22,860 nt of DNA, taken from Ministeria vibrans ATCC 50519. Its lineage: Eukaryota > Opisthokonta > Filasterea. Positions within the stretch are counted from its first letter, which is position 1, and each line of letters starts with the position of its first letter. Positions 6,428 through 17,800 of the stretch are shown here, piece after piece. The translations under genes were made by a program, and so were the position numbers. The DNA lies in assembly GCA_943704425.1 (NCBI GenBank), contig CALSCP010000439.1, forward strand, positions 17,311-40,170, given 5' to 3'. The notes below the pieces were generated by a model, which was not told the origin of the DNA, searched no databases, and saw only the letters and a list, made by a program, of their open reading frames with translations.

Positions 6428-9400
6428 ATGCAGCAGCGGCATGATCTGCGCGGCATCAATGCCCTGAAACGCGCTGACGGTAAACCTTTTGCTGTCCGCT
6501 GCATCTGCTCTACCTTCCTCTACATCTGCTCCCTTACCCCTCTCCAAGACCCATTGTGCCCGACACAGTGGCACACACACATAGTTATCTAACTTGTGGA
6601 CCACTCAAACCCTTCGTCGGATCCCTGGAACGCCTGAAACACGACCAACTCTGCACGTGGAGGTGTTTTTTTTTTTTTTTTTTTTTTTTTCCGATTACGT
6701 TTCTCTCTTCACCCCTCTCTCGCCTCTTCCCTTCGTCTCGACGACCTTCCCCGCCCCTCTGCCACTATGCACGCACTCACCGTCCGCCTGTCACCTCTTT
6801 TTCACCGCTCTATGCAGAATTCATCGCGGTCGGCAAGAAGCAAGTGGCGCTTGAAACGCTTCATGAAACGATCACACACAAGCGTGTGCGAACCTGGCAA
6901 GTCGCCCTCGAGCAGCTGATGATGCGCTTTGTTGAGCTGTGTGTCGAGCTGAGGAAAGGACGCCTCGCCAAGGTACGCCTTGTCTTTTTCTTTTTTTTTT
7001 TTGATGAACATCATCAACATTAAATTTTACTCGTGATTGCAGGATGGACTTCACCAGTACAGAAACGTGTGTCAACAAGTAAACGTGGCGTCCCTGGAGA
7101 AAGTTATTGTCTACCTCATTGACATGAGCGAGAAGGGCGCGCACGATGCACGCGAAAAGTCGGAACATAAGGTTGGTTTCTTACTTTGTATGACGCCGTG
7201 TTCCTTTCTTTCTTGATGTGTGTGTGTGTGTGGCGATATCGCAAGTGATGGTTTTCAGAATCAACTTGAATGAGCAAATACCAACTGCTATGAGTACGAG
7301 ACATTTTCATGTCATCACCCATAAACTGATGCGTTTTTGTCACACACTTTCTGTTGTTGTTGTGTCGCATGTCGCATGTTGCTTTGTGCACTTTCACTGA
7401 TGATTCTCTTTCTTCAGCTGTCGGAGATCTTGACGGACTTGGATGACCTTGAGGAGACATCGACACCCGAGTCGTTGTTGCTGTCGTGCGTGACCACGCA
7501 GGACACCAAGGACCGCACCGATCGCGAAGTGCTCACTCCCTGGCTCAAGTTTCTCTGGGAGTCGTACCGCATTGTGCTGGACATTCTCAAGAACAACTCA
7601 AAGCTCGAGGAACTGTACAAATCGATGGCTCTGCGTGCCTTTGGGTTTTGCATCAAGTACCAGCGTAAGGCCGAATTCCGTCGTCTTTGCGACATGCTCC
7701 GGCAGGTATTTTTTTAAAAAAAAACGCACAAACTATTCAGAATTACGAATCATAATAATATCAAAATAATATCAAAATAATAGTAATAATTATTATAATT
7801 ATTGTTATTTATTTTTGTAATCATTCCTTTCATTGATTTCTGTCATGTTTTTTTTGTCTCTTTTGATAGCACTTGAACAACATCCAAAAGTACACCTCCC
7901 AGGCAACGTCCATTGACCTGAACAACGCCGAGTCATTGCAATGGCAAGTAGACACACGTCTGAAGCAACTGGACACGGCCATTGAGCTGGAGCTATGGCA
8001 GGAAGCCTTCAAAAGTGTACAAGATATCCATTCGCTTATGGTGCTCTCGAGCGCCCCGCCCTCCCTCAAGGTCCTCGAGCAATACTACGCCAAGCTGGAG
8101 CTGGTATTCCTCAAGAGCAACAACCACCTCTTCCACGCCGCCTCGTGGCACCGTCTCTTCTCTATTGTGCGCGGTCGCAAGCAGAGCGTTCCCAAGCAAG
8201 ACCTTGTGCACCACGCCAACATGGTGCTCCTGTCCACCCTTGCCGTGCCAGTCTCTCGTCCCCGCACCACCGCCGAGGACATCCTCTCGCTTGACGAGTC
8301 GCAAATTGAAGATTCGCTCCAGCTCGCGCGTCTTCTCGACCTGCACGCCGTGCCGTCTCGCGAGACCCTCATCCAAAACATGGTATTCGATGTGAAAATT
8401 CTGTTGTTGTGTTCTTCCAACACCCTTTTTTTGTTTGTTTGTTTCCGTTTGGCAGTCTGTTCATCACATTCTGGAGACTGTTGCGCCCGAGCTGGCCAAT
8501 CTCTACGAGTGGCTCGAGGTCGACTTTCATCCGCACGGCCTCAGCGACAAGATGCAGAGTGTGTTTGAGTTCCTCGACTCCCGCCCTGACCACTACCGCA
8601 AGTACTCCGAGCCGCTCAAGCAGATTGTTGTTATGCGCATTCTCCAACAGGTGCGACATTTTTTTTTTTTAAAAAAAAACAAAGAACAACAACAACAAAA
8701 GCTAAAATTATTTTATTTTTATAGCTTGAACAAGTGTACGACACTGTGTCGCTCGACTACTTTTTGTCGCTGGCGTCGTTCATGGATAAGTACACGGCCG
8801 AGAAATTTATTGTGCACGCCATCAAGAGTGGCAATGTGAACGCACGCATCTGCCATCGCACACGCTCGCTTGGTTTCCGTTCCAAGACACTCATTGGATC
8901 GGGTGTCACACCGGCCGGTCCGCAACTTCAGAGCCTTCCTGCTGTCTCGATGCGACTTCAACTCACTGGGTTGCTTCACCGCCTCGTCTCCGTGCAGGAG
9001 ATGATTGCGCCGGGCATGCTCGCAACCGAGCAGGCGCATCGTAGCCACACGGTGATGATGCAAGTGAACAAGCACCTCGACACTGAGCACCGTCGCCTTA
9101 CGGGTCGTGCTGAGATCATTGACGAGCGCAAGAACAACGCTGCGACTCAGTTGCGCGCTGCCGAGACGGCTCGCAAGCGTGACGCTGCCCTGGCGCGTCA
9201 GAAGGAGCTCGAAGAGCGTGCGCGCGCCAAGGAGCAGGAGGACGCGGCGCGTGCCCGTGCGAAGCGCCAGCAAGAACTTCAGGACCTCAAGCATAAGCAA
9301 GCACTGGACAAGATTGCGCAAATCAAGCGAACGGCAGTGGGTGCCAAGGCGCTCGATGGCATCGACGAGAACGAACTCAAGGGACTCGATCCTGACGCTA

Positions 9401-10548
9401 TTGTTGCCAAACAAGTGGAGCAATTGGACAAGGAGAAGCGCGATTTGGAAGCGCGCAAGCGTGCCGTCGAGCGCAAGATGGACCACTTTGAGCGCGCATG
9501 TCGCGAAGAAGAGGTCCCCCTGCTGGAGAAGCAGTGGCAGGACCAGCAGGTGTCGGATCGCGCGTGGTGGGAGGCTGATGTTGGCCAGCAACGCGAACTG
9601 CATCGCCGCAAGTACGACACGGATTTGTCGCTCAAGAAACGAATGCAGCGCATTGCCGCCGATCATGCCGCCTTCAAGGAGCGTCTACACGAGCGCGCCC
9701 AGGAGGCCCTCAGCAAACGCATGGCCAAATTTGAGAAGTTCCTTGCCGATCAGCGCAAGATTCGTGAGAACGAGCGTGCGCAGCGCGAGAAGCGCGAAGC
9801 AGAGCAGCGTGCGATACAGGCCGAACAGGAGCGCATTGAGGAGGCAGAACGCGAAGAGCGTCGTCAAAAAGATCTCATTGTGGCGCGTGAACGTAGCGAG
9901 CGTCAGCGCCTCGACGCTGAACGTCTCGAGCGTGCCGAGTCGACATCGTGGAAGCGTTCCGAGCCCTCGTCACGTCCACCCCGCGACTTTGACACCCGTA
10001 GCGATACTAGTGGTGGCAGTGGCGGTGGTGGCGGTGGTGGCGGTGCCTGGCGTCCTCGCACTCGTCCTGTCGACGACCGTGACCGTGCCCCATTGCGTGA
10101 CGACCGTGACTCTCGCGACCGCTATCCTCCCTCTCGTGACGACCGTGACCGCTATCCTCCCTCTCGTGACGACCGTGACCGCTATCCTCCCTCTCGTGAC
10201 GACCGTGACCGCTATCCTCCCTCTCGTGACGACCGTGATCGCTATCCTCCCTCTCGTAACGACCGTGATGCACCCTCCGAGGACGGTTGGCGCCGTTCTG
10301 GTCCTCCTTCTCGTGGGCCTCCTCGTGATGTCGGTGGTGGTGGTGACGGCGGTGGTGGTGGTGACCGTTGGCGACGACCAAGTGAACGTACCTCAGCACG
10401 ACAGCCCGACGCCGATGGTTGGCGTCAGCCGACACGTACCGCGCCCGCTTCAGATGGGTTCCGTCGTCCATCTGAACGGTCTGCTCCAAGACGCGACGAC
10501 TCACGCGAATCGGGTCGGGGTGAAGGCGGTGGTGCCTGGCGTAAATAA
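6428..10548 (+). CDS. EIF3A: Eukaryotic translation initiation factor 3 subunit A
   Basis: Seven exons: 6428-6479, 6818-6972, 7043-7171, 7418-7705, 7870-8382, 8456-8650 and 8725-10548. All are GT-AG with consistent phases, giving 1051 aa. The start at ATG 6428 gives [19 protein letters not shown], matching the conserved NALKRANEF of eIF3a. Further signatures are [62 protein letters not shown] and [15 protein letters not shown] domain is expected at about 315-500, followed by GPQLQSLP and a long charged coiled coil (about 500-860). The C-terminal tail has a Gly run (about 874-886), five RYPPSR repeats (about 905-957) and Arg/Gly/Ser-rich sequence. eIF3a scaffolds the eIF3 complex on the 40S ribosome during initiation. 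Human eIF3a is 1382 aa, so this tail is shorter. Intron 1 holds a T25 run (6666-6690). The gene looks complete and intact. Confidence 0.97.
6480..6817 (+). other. eIF3a intron 1 with T25 run
   Basis: A 338 bp GT-AG intron, the longest in this gene. It contains T25 at 6666-6690 and a pyrimidine-rich second half before CTATGCAG. No RNA gene or coding exon is visible inside it. Confidence 0.85.
10108..10263 (+). repeat. 30 bp tandem repeat encoding [10 protein letters not shown] in eIF3a
   Basis: Four exact-length 30 bp units follow a slightly different first one, giving five RYPPSR motifs. Units are almost identical at the DNA level (one C-to-T difference in the last full unit and a final NDRD ending), so the array is young or recently homogenised. 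Confidence 0.95.
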
Positions 10549-10792
10549 ATACAACTACAATGTTTTGAACAAAAAATTTTATGGTTGTTTGTTTGTTTGT
10601 TTGTTATTTCGACTTATTATTTGTCTATTAATTACTTTTCAATATTTTATTGTGCTTTGTATATTGTCTTGTTTTGACATTGAGTACAGCTCTCGATTAT
10701 CTAATCTCTATTAATTTTCAATATTTTGATAAATTTTTATTTTATCCTTTATTTAAATATTTACGTTGTTGGCAGTGTTCGCACATCTTTGC
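10549..10792. other. Spacer between eIF3a and FANCJ
   Basis: 244 bp, very AT-rich. It should contain the eIF3a 3' end and the FANCJ promoter. A TTTG repeat lies near 10585-10603. There is no clear signal beyond that. Confidence 0.6.
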
Positions 10793-13700
10793 ATGGCGAC
10801 ACGACGGGAGCGCGCTGAGGAGGCGCCGCCGGAGCGGGTGTTTCGTGTGGCTGGAACCCCAATTCGCTTTCCCTTCCAGCCCTACACCTCCCAAATGGCC
10901 ATTATGAATAGGGTCGTGCAAGCGATGGAGAGGGTACGAAGCACAAGAGGCAACTTGCCGCGCTAATGGAGGTTTTTTCCTTGTTTCATTGTCGTGCGCG
11001 TCGGAAACTCGCTTTGTAGAGCCAAAATGCCCTCATAGAAAGTCCGACAGGCAGCGGGAAAAGCATGGCGTTGCTGTGCTCAACGCTTGCCTGGAGATCA
11101 CAGTATGCACAACGACTTGTCGAGGAGCACCAGGCGCTCGTGATGGCGCAAATGGAGGAGGGGAATGTTGTGCGCAATCGCGAACGACATGCCACGGACT
11201 TGGGCGCCGCTTCACGGGACAGACGACCTCACGACTCGGGTCGAAAGGCTCGTGGAGTGGCTAAAGCACAAGTGAAGCGCGAACGTGACACTGATGATGT
11301 TTTTGGTGGTGACGACGACGACGATGATGATGATGACTTTCAAAGGTCGTCCAGTTCGTATTCTCACCACCTGCGAACCTCACAAGCGGCCACGAGATCA
11401 AGTCAAACAGCATCTGTTACTTCCACAACAACAACAGCCGCAACGGCAACGAGTGCCCCCAACCAACACACAAACAACGGCAAGACAGCAAAGCCTCCGA
11501 AAATATTCTATGCAACGCGCACACACAAACAAATCACACAAGTGGTCGCTGAGCTAAGGCGCACCTTTTACCGCGATCAGAGCATGACAATTCTTTCGAG
11601 TCGCGATCACACCTGCATTCATCGCCGTGTGTCGCGCTCGTCACACAAGAACGACGAGTGCCGTTCCCTCCTGAGCGCCCACAATCCCGAGCAATGCCCG
11701 CACTTCCACAACGCACACACGCTGCGCCACGCTCAAGAGTTTCAGCCGGGTGGTTCAAAGGCAGTGTGGGACATTGAGGACCTGGTCGTCATTGGCAAGC
11801 GTCGACGAGCGTGTCCCTACTTCGCCGCCAAGGCCATGGTCGAGGACGCCGGTATTGTCTTTTGCCCGTACAACTACCTCATTGATCCGGCCATTCGCAA
11901 GCAGATGGCCATCGATCTATCTAACCACGTCATTGTTTTTGATGAGGCTCACAATATTGAAGACGTCGCGCGCGACGCCGCCTCGCTCGAAATCGAGCTG
12001 TCCACGCTCGAGCACATTCGCGACCAGCTCATCGAGTTTGCGCCACCCGCCGGCGACTGCAGCAGCGACCAGGCCACTACATCTGCCTACGCGATACTGA
12101 CGAGGATTGCTGAGGCTCTTATTGAGCTGGTGAACAGCGGCAAGGGCACCCATCAAGAAGTACAGTTCCAGAAGACCATTGACAATTGGACGGGCGTCGA
12201 GGCGGCCGTGTTGCTTGAACGTTGCTACGTGACGCCGGTCACCGTTGATGCACGTGCGCAAGATGTAGCTCAGCTGGCAGAGCTGTCGCGCACGGCCGCC
12301 GACGCTCACATGCCTCACATGGGCCGTCGTGCGTTGCAGGCACTCGAGGAACTCTTTCGCGTGTGCGCCTTCCTTCTCATTGACAATGGCGCACGCGCCA
12401 ACGACTACCATGTGGCTATCGTCAAGGAAACTCGTCAGCAGCAACAGCAACAGCAACAATCACATCAAGGACAAAGGCGGTCCCGCTACAAGGTCAATAC
12501 TGCTGCCACTGTTGCTTCTACGCCCACACTCTCCACACGGCTGTGCTTTTGGAGTTTGAGTCCCGCAACGGCATTTCGATCGCTGCGCGACGCCGCTCGC
12601 TCAATCATTGTCACCAGTGGCACTCTAGCACCGCTTGACACGTTCTCGGGCGAACTCGAGACGGAGTTTCGCTTGCGTCTCGAGGCGAACCATGTCATCA
12701 AATCGTCTCAAGCACTCGTCTCGTGCCTCACTCACGCCCCCGACGGTCAGCCCATCACGGCAACCTTCAAGCACACGCAAACGCTGCGTTTCCAAGACCA
12801 GATCGGCCTGATTTTGCTTGAAAGTGTTCAGGTGGTGCCTCACGGTGTACTCTGCTTTCTGTCCTCCTACTCCCTGCTCGACAAGCTTGTGCAACGCTGG
12901 CAGCAAACGGGCTTGCTGACGCGTCTTGGTCAGTACAAGATCGTCTTGAGTGAGCCCCATGGACACGCTGCCAAGGCTGACGTCGAGGGTGTTATGCGTA
13001 CCTTTTACACTACAATAGCCGCCGATAAGGGAGCTCTTATGCTCGCCGTGTGTCGTGGCAAGTTGAGCGAAGGCATCGATTTCGCAGACGCTCGCTGTCG
13101 TCTTGTCCTCACCGTGGGCATTCCTTTCCCAAACACCAAGGATCCCAAGGTTGAGTGCAAACGCAAGTACAACGAAGCCAATTCGCGCACCAAAGGACTT
13201 CTCACTGGCAGCATGTGGTATGAGATTCAGGTACTTTCTACTTTGGGGTGGGGCTTTTTTTTTGGTTTTTATTATTTTGTTTTCGTTTTTGTTTTGTTTT
13301 TGTTTGTTTTTGTTTTTGTTTTGTTTTTTTTTGTTTATTGTTAGGCCTTTCGAGCGTTGAATCAGGCTTTGGGACGGTGTATTCGCCATCGCAAGGACTG
13401 GGGCGCGATTCTCATGGTGGATGATCGGTTCAGCGAGGAGCGCAGTCGTCGAAGTCTGTCGCGATGGGTGCGCGAAGCTCTTGTAGTGCATCCGCGTTGG
13501 AATTCACTAGCCGACTCGCTACGTCAATTTATCGACGCCAATACTTCACGTGCCCCATCGCCACTACCACCAGCACCATTGAAACCATTGCTTTTATCGT
13601 CATCATCCGCATTACCCTCATCTACCCATGCTCCCAACACCACCAAGCGACCACTGGTCGAGCCTGAATTTGAGCTACCGCCGCATAGACTGGCAGCTAC

Positions 13701-14376
13701 CACTTCAGCAGGCATTCCAGAGCGGCCGGCAGCGACCGCACGGGTACCCAAGCGGCTGCGAGTTGAACCCGAGTTTGAGGAGGAGGATTTGGACGTTGAA
13801 CCGTTGTGTGAGCACCAGGTCGTCGATGAGATACCAATGGACTGTGCAGAGGATGGGGAAAGGCCGCGAGCGAAGGAGGTGGAGGAAGACGAGATTGATG
13901 AGGAGACTCTTCGACAGCTTGTGGCCGATCCAGGCACAAGTCAGAGTCAGAAGAGCGACTTGGACATGCTGGGGAACTACGGCGATGACGATGACGAAGT
14001 AGCACTCGCGGCAATTTGCGTGGACTTTGACGACAACACCAGTGGCACGGTGATGGCAATCACGAAAGCAACAGCAACCTCAACGACGACAGCAACAACG
14101 ACCACCACACCTCGACCTTCTCGACCAATTCGTCAGTTGCTTGAATGTGCTCGCGTGCGATATGACAGTACTGTGTGTGACAGTGACGTTAGCATCGCCA
14201 CTGATGCACTTTTTGCCGAGGAGTTACCTGAGACTCCCTTGTGCTATTTCCACGACGAGCTTGGGCTTGCCTTTCGCGTACTCATGTGTCCTGCGTGTGC
14301 CAGTTGCGTTGGCGTGCGTCTTGTCAGTGCACCTCGCGAGATTTGGCGATTGTCTCATCCGTCGTGTGTTTTGTAA
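10793..14376 (+). CDS. BRIP1: FANCJ/BRIP1-type 5'-3' DNA helicase with Fe-S cluster (XPD family)
   Basis: Exons 10793-10933, 11020-13230 and 13345-14376 (TAA), all in phase 0, giving 1127 aa. ATG 10793 gives MATRRERAEEAPPERVF, then IRFPFQPYTSQMAIMNRV, the family's Q-motif region. Walker A is ESPTGSGKS (K61). The Fe-S cysteines are C246, C261, C273 and C312, with spacings 14, 11 and 38 (human FANCJ: 14, 11, 39). The DEAH box is at 355-358 in VFDEAHNIED. FWSLSPATAF, VTSGTLAPLDTFS, CRGKLSEGIDF and VGIPFPNTKDP follow, and motif VI is QALGRCIRHRKDWGA (about 791-805). The order and the KIFYATRTHKQITQV block place it in the FANCJ rather than the RTEL1, DDX11 or XPD branch. FANCJ unwinds G-quadruplexes and acts in crosslink repair. 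An Asp-rich insert (about residues 140-148) separates motifs I and Ia. The tail (about 840-1127) is divergent and ends in a Cys-rich segment. BRCA2 follows on the same strand after 470 bp. Confidence 0.95.
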
Positions 14377-14846
14377 TAATATTCTCATCGTTGTATACAA
14401 GGGTTGACATAGAATACCTCATAATAACTTTTCCTCGCGTGCTTATATTCGCTTGCATGCTCTTAATTTTAATATTAACTTCACAACTGTCAACGTTAGG
14501 AGTTCGGCTCTCGATTCTCTATTAATATTAATAAAATTAATTAGTGGATTACTGGAAGTTTACGGCGGAAGTATAATTTATGAAGTCTAAAAAATCTAAT
14601 TTCTTTTCTCTTTTACTATACAATTGATAGCGATATATAAAGTGCTTGCAAACAAAAAAAAAAGCGACGTATATGTGTGACGCCTCACTGACGTGTGTCG
14701 TGCTGTTCTAATTGTATGCTTTTAACACTTGACTCTTTATTCATTTTACCAAAAGAAATAAGAAGAAGAAGAAGAAGACAACCCATTTATTACCAAAAGA
14801 AAATAAAACAATAACTTACATTAAATTTTTTCTTTTCTTTTCGCTA
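14377..14846. other. Spacer between FANCJ and BRCA2, with a minute retroposon-like insertion
   Basis: 470 bp, AT-rich. It contains GATATATAAAG at about 14632-14642, a TATA-like string some 200 bp before the BRCA2 ATG (weak evidence), an A10 run near 14656, and the 31 bp insertion described separately at 14759-14789. No coding frame is apparent. Confidence 0.55.
14759..14789 (-). mobile_element. Ultra-short retroposon tail with 13 bp target duplication
   Basis: On the minus strand this reads TAAATGGGTTGT followed by CTT repeats. It is flanked by the 13 bp direct repeat TTACCAAAAGAAA (14746-14758 and 14790-14802). The TAAATGGGT core plus trinucleotide tail recurs at 21963-22033 and 22488-22510, always in the same orientation. 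Confidence 0.6.
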
Positions 14847-17800
14847 ATGGCAAGACCCGAGGAATTGTTTCCATTCTACGAGACATGTACCTCGAGGGTA
14901 GCCAACTTGACATGGGATGCAATTGATGCGGATCTCAGTGTGCGAACACAACCTCTCTCTTCACTCGCCACGTCTCGCTTTGCCGATCGTCCTCTCTTTC
15001 CTGACGTTGTCGCCAACGGTAACAACAGAGCGTAGCGCCTCTCTCTCACTCTCTCCTTCGTGGTCCCTCTTTATTTCTTTGTCTCAACCTTTTGACATGA
15101 AAAAAAAATCGCGTTGGAAACGAAAATCTGACAGCTCGTCAACCGGTCGGTATTGTCTCGCTAACGCCGCGTTTTGTAGAAGAAAATGGACTTGTACATT
15201 ACGAACAGGTGCCCCAGACGACCACACCGCGAACACCACACCGAACAGTACTGCAACAACCGCCCGAATCTCCTTCGCTTTTTTCTCCGGCATTTGCCGC
15301 CCTCGCTGCCCCTTCCTTGTCGGCAGCATCTTCTCACTCTCCTGGTGGTGCACAAATCACCTGGGTACCGCAACATACGAGTTCGCCCGATGCCAATGCT
15401 ACAACGCCAATCATTGCAAATGGTGCGTCGCCACTCTTGCTTCCTAGCGCCCCCGTACCAGCTTCGCCCTGTGCGATCACGTCGCCGTTACGTAACACCA
15501 TGGCAGGTCACACTACATCATCTGTAGCTGCTGATTCGTCGTCTATACCACGGGCACCGGGCTCGTCGCCACCATCACGCAAGCGGCCTCGGCTCTCGTC
15601 CGCGAGTGACGAAACGCCCTCGGCTTCCTCCGTGCGTTGCATCGTCGATCAGTTCAATTGGAGTCCGTCCATGGAAACTCCAGTACGCCGCCGCTCAGAT
15701 GCAAGTGTCAACAACTCGATGGGGCCAGACGGAGAAGAACAGCAACGCAGTCCGCTTGCGCCACACACACCGACCTCCAAGACAAGTCCTGGACATGACA
15801 TGGCCAGAAACACCGCTGTGGCTGTCACTCCGGCCGACGACGTGTCGCCTGCTCTATTTCGTGGCTCCAACACATCCCACAGACGTGTTCATGACGATCC
15901 CGAAGAGCGGCCACTTCGTCAACGTCTCTCGTTTGGTGTGAGTGCTCAGCAGGAAGAGATGGACGCTGTTGTAACAAAGCCACAGGTTGAGCGTGTCGCC
16001 AGGATCTTATCCTCTCGTCTTGGGACGGACACTACAGAGGTGTGCACCAGCAAGATTTGCAACGACAAGATGTCGACAGGCGAGTCGCGCAGTACGCTTC
16101 CACGCGCTGAGGAGCAGGTCTCCGACGACGTGCCGCCCGCTCAAATGACTGGATTCCAGACGGCGGCCGGCAAGAAGATTGCTGTGACGCCGACTGCAAT
16201 GGCACGCGCTGAGAAGCTCGCGGCCGAGGTGGAGCACGCGAACGACTCTGGACCAATGGTGAGCGAGTTTAAGACGGCGGCCGGCAAGAAGATTGCTGTG
16301 ACGCCGACTGCAATGGCACGCGCTGAGAAGCTTGCGACCGAGGTGGAGCACGAGAACGATTATCGTTCTCCTGTTGGACCAATGGTGAGCGAGTTTAAGA
16401 CGGCGGCCGGCCAGATGATTGCTGTGACGCCTACTGCAATGGCACGCGCTGAGAAGCTTGCGACCGAGGTGGAGCACGAGAACGATTATCGTTCTCCTGT
16501 TGGACCAATGGTGAGCGAGTTTAAGACGGCGGCCGGTAAGAAGATTGCTGTGACGCCTACTGCAATGGCACGCGCTGAGAAGCTTGCGACCGAGGTGGAG
16601 CACGCGAACGACTCTGGGCCAATGGTGAGCGAGTTTAAGACGGCGGCCGGCAAAAAGATTGCTGTGACGCCTACTGCAATGGCACGCGCTGAGAAGCTCG
16701 CGGCCGAGGTGGAGCACGCGAACGAGCCCAAATATATGGAATCGCCTCGAACGAAAGCGCCAATTGGCCTCCAGTTGGTCCAGCGCGATGGTGATGCTTG
16801 CGTACGTGATGCGAATGCACTCGAGGATGCTCGAGAAGCTGCTACCTCTGATACTCCATCGCAGGCGCAGCACGACGCAGATGTGATGATGGTGGCAGAA
16901 GAACACTGGACGCGACGTGACGCTTCGCTTTTTTCGAAAAGTTTTCAGTCTGCGGCGACGTCGAATGTGTCCCGACGAGCACATCGCGAGACGCCGTTGA
17001 CCGCTACATCGGACATTGCTGACGAGGAGGTGCAACATCGTCCTTTCGTCCCCACCGCTGATCGTGTTGCCACAGGCTTTAGCTTTGCCTCAGGCGGAGC
17101 AGTCTCTGTATCGAAGGAACTTTTGGATGCACAGAGCCACGATGATCATCCCAACGATAGGACGCACCACCACACATCGCCGGTAGAGGCGACGGCGCTC
17201 TTGCCACGCAACGATAGCTTCACGGGTGACCAGCTCGTCGCGTCGCCCTTCCAGACGGCCTCTCGTCGACCCGTGCTGCTTCACTCGGAACAGAGCCACG
17301 CCAGTGTCCGTCGTGCTCGCGACACCGATGGACTTGTGTCTGTTCCATCACGTCGTTCGCCCATCATCCAACCAACTCCCTTGCGTCCACCTCCCACATC
17401 CTCCGTGACACCTCTATCGGCTGGCGCCTCCACTCTTCTGAAGACTCCCATTCGCTCTCGTCCGTCCCCATCCACCTTTACCACCACGACCATGGTTACG
17501 CCTGTCTCGTCGGCCAAGCGTTCTACGCCTGGCTCGCTTCGCAATACTCCGTTTAAGAAGCATCGTCTCATGTCGCCGGTCAAGCCGTTGGCCTTCCCTT
17601 CTCCCGCTTCGAAGAGCACAAATCCCTCGACCGTTACGAACGAGCCAGTCTTTGACCTGGTGTCACCTATGCATCCCGCTCGAATGGGTATGCGCGAGTT
17701 CTTTGGCATTACCTCCCTACCTCCAACACACGACCGTGAGACACTGAAGAGTTTTTTACGCGAATGTGTGCTCGACATCACGAGCGAGACGGCCGCGTCG

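Noticed and set aside
8719-9666. 315-codon minus-strand frame opposite eIF3a exon 7
   Set aside because: Antisense shadow of GC-rich codons encoding the coiled coil; no start context or homology.
14632-14642. TATA box of BRCA2
   Set aside because: TATATAAAG-like, but about 200 bp from the start codon in AT-rich DNA where such strings are common; not listed as a promoter.
14847-15035. Separate 62-residue gene before BRCA2
   Set aside because: A donor at 15019 and acceptor at 15134 join it in frame to the 5.25 kb exon, and its sequence resembles a BRCA2 N-terminus.
16145-16735. CRISPR-like regular repeat array
   Set aside because: The repeats are in frame, encode BRC motifs and have no unique spacers; the genome is eukaryotic. 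The eIF3a 30 bp array is rejected for the same reason.
16007-17038. Long minus-strand frame opposite the BRC repeats
   Set aside because: It is the antisense of the tandem BRC units; its internal repeats follow from the coding repeats.
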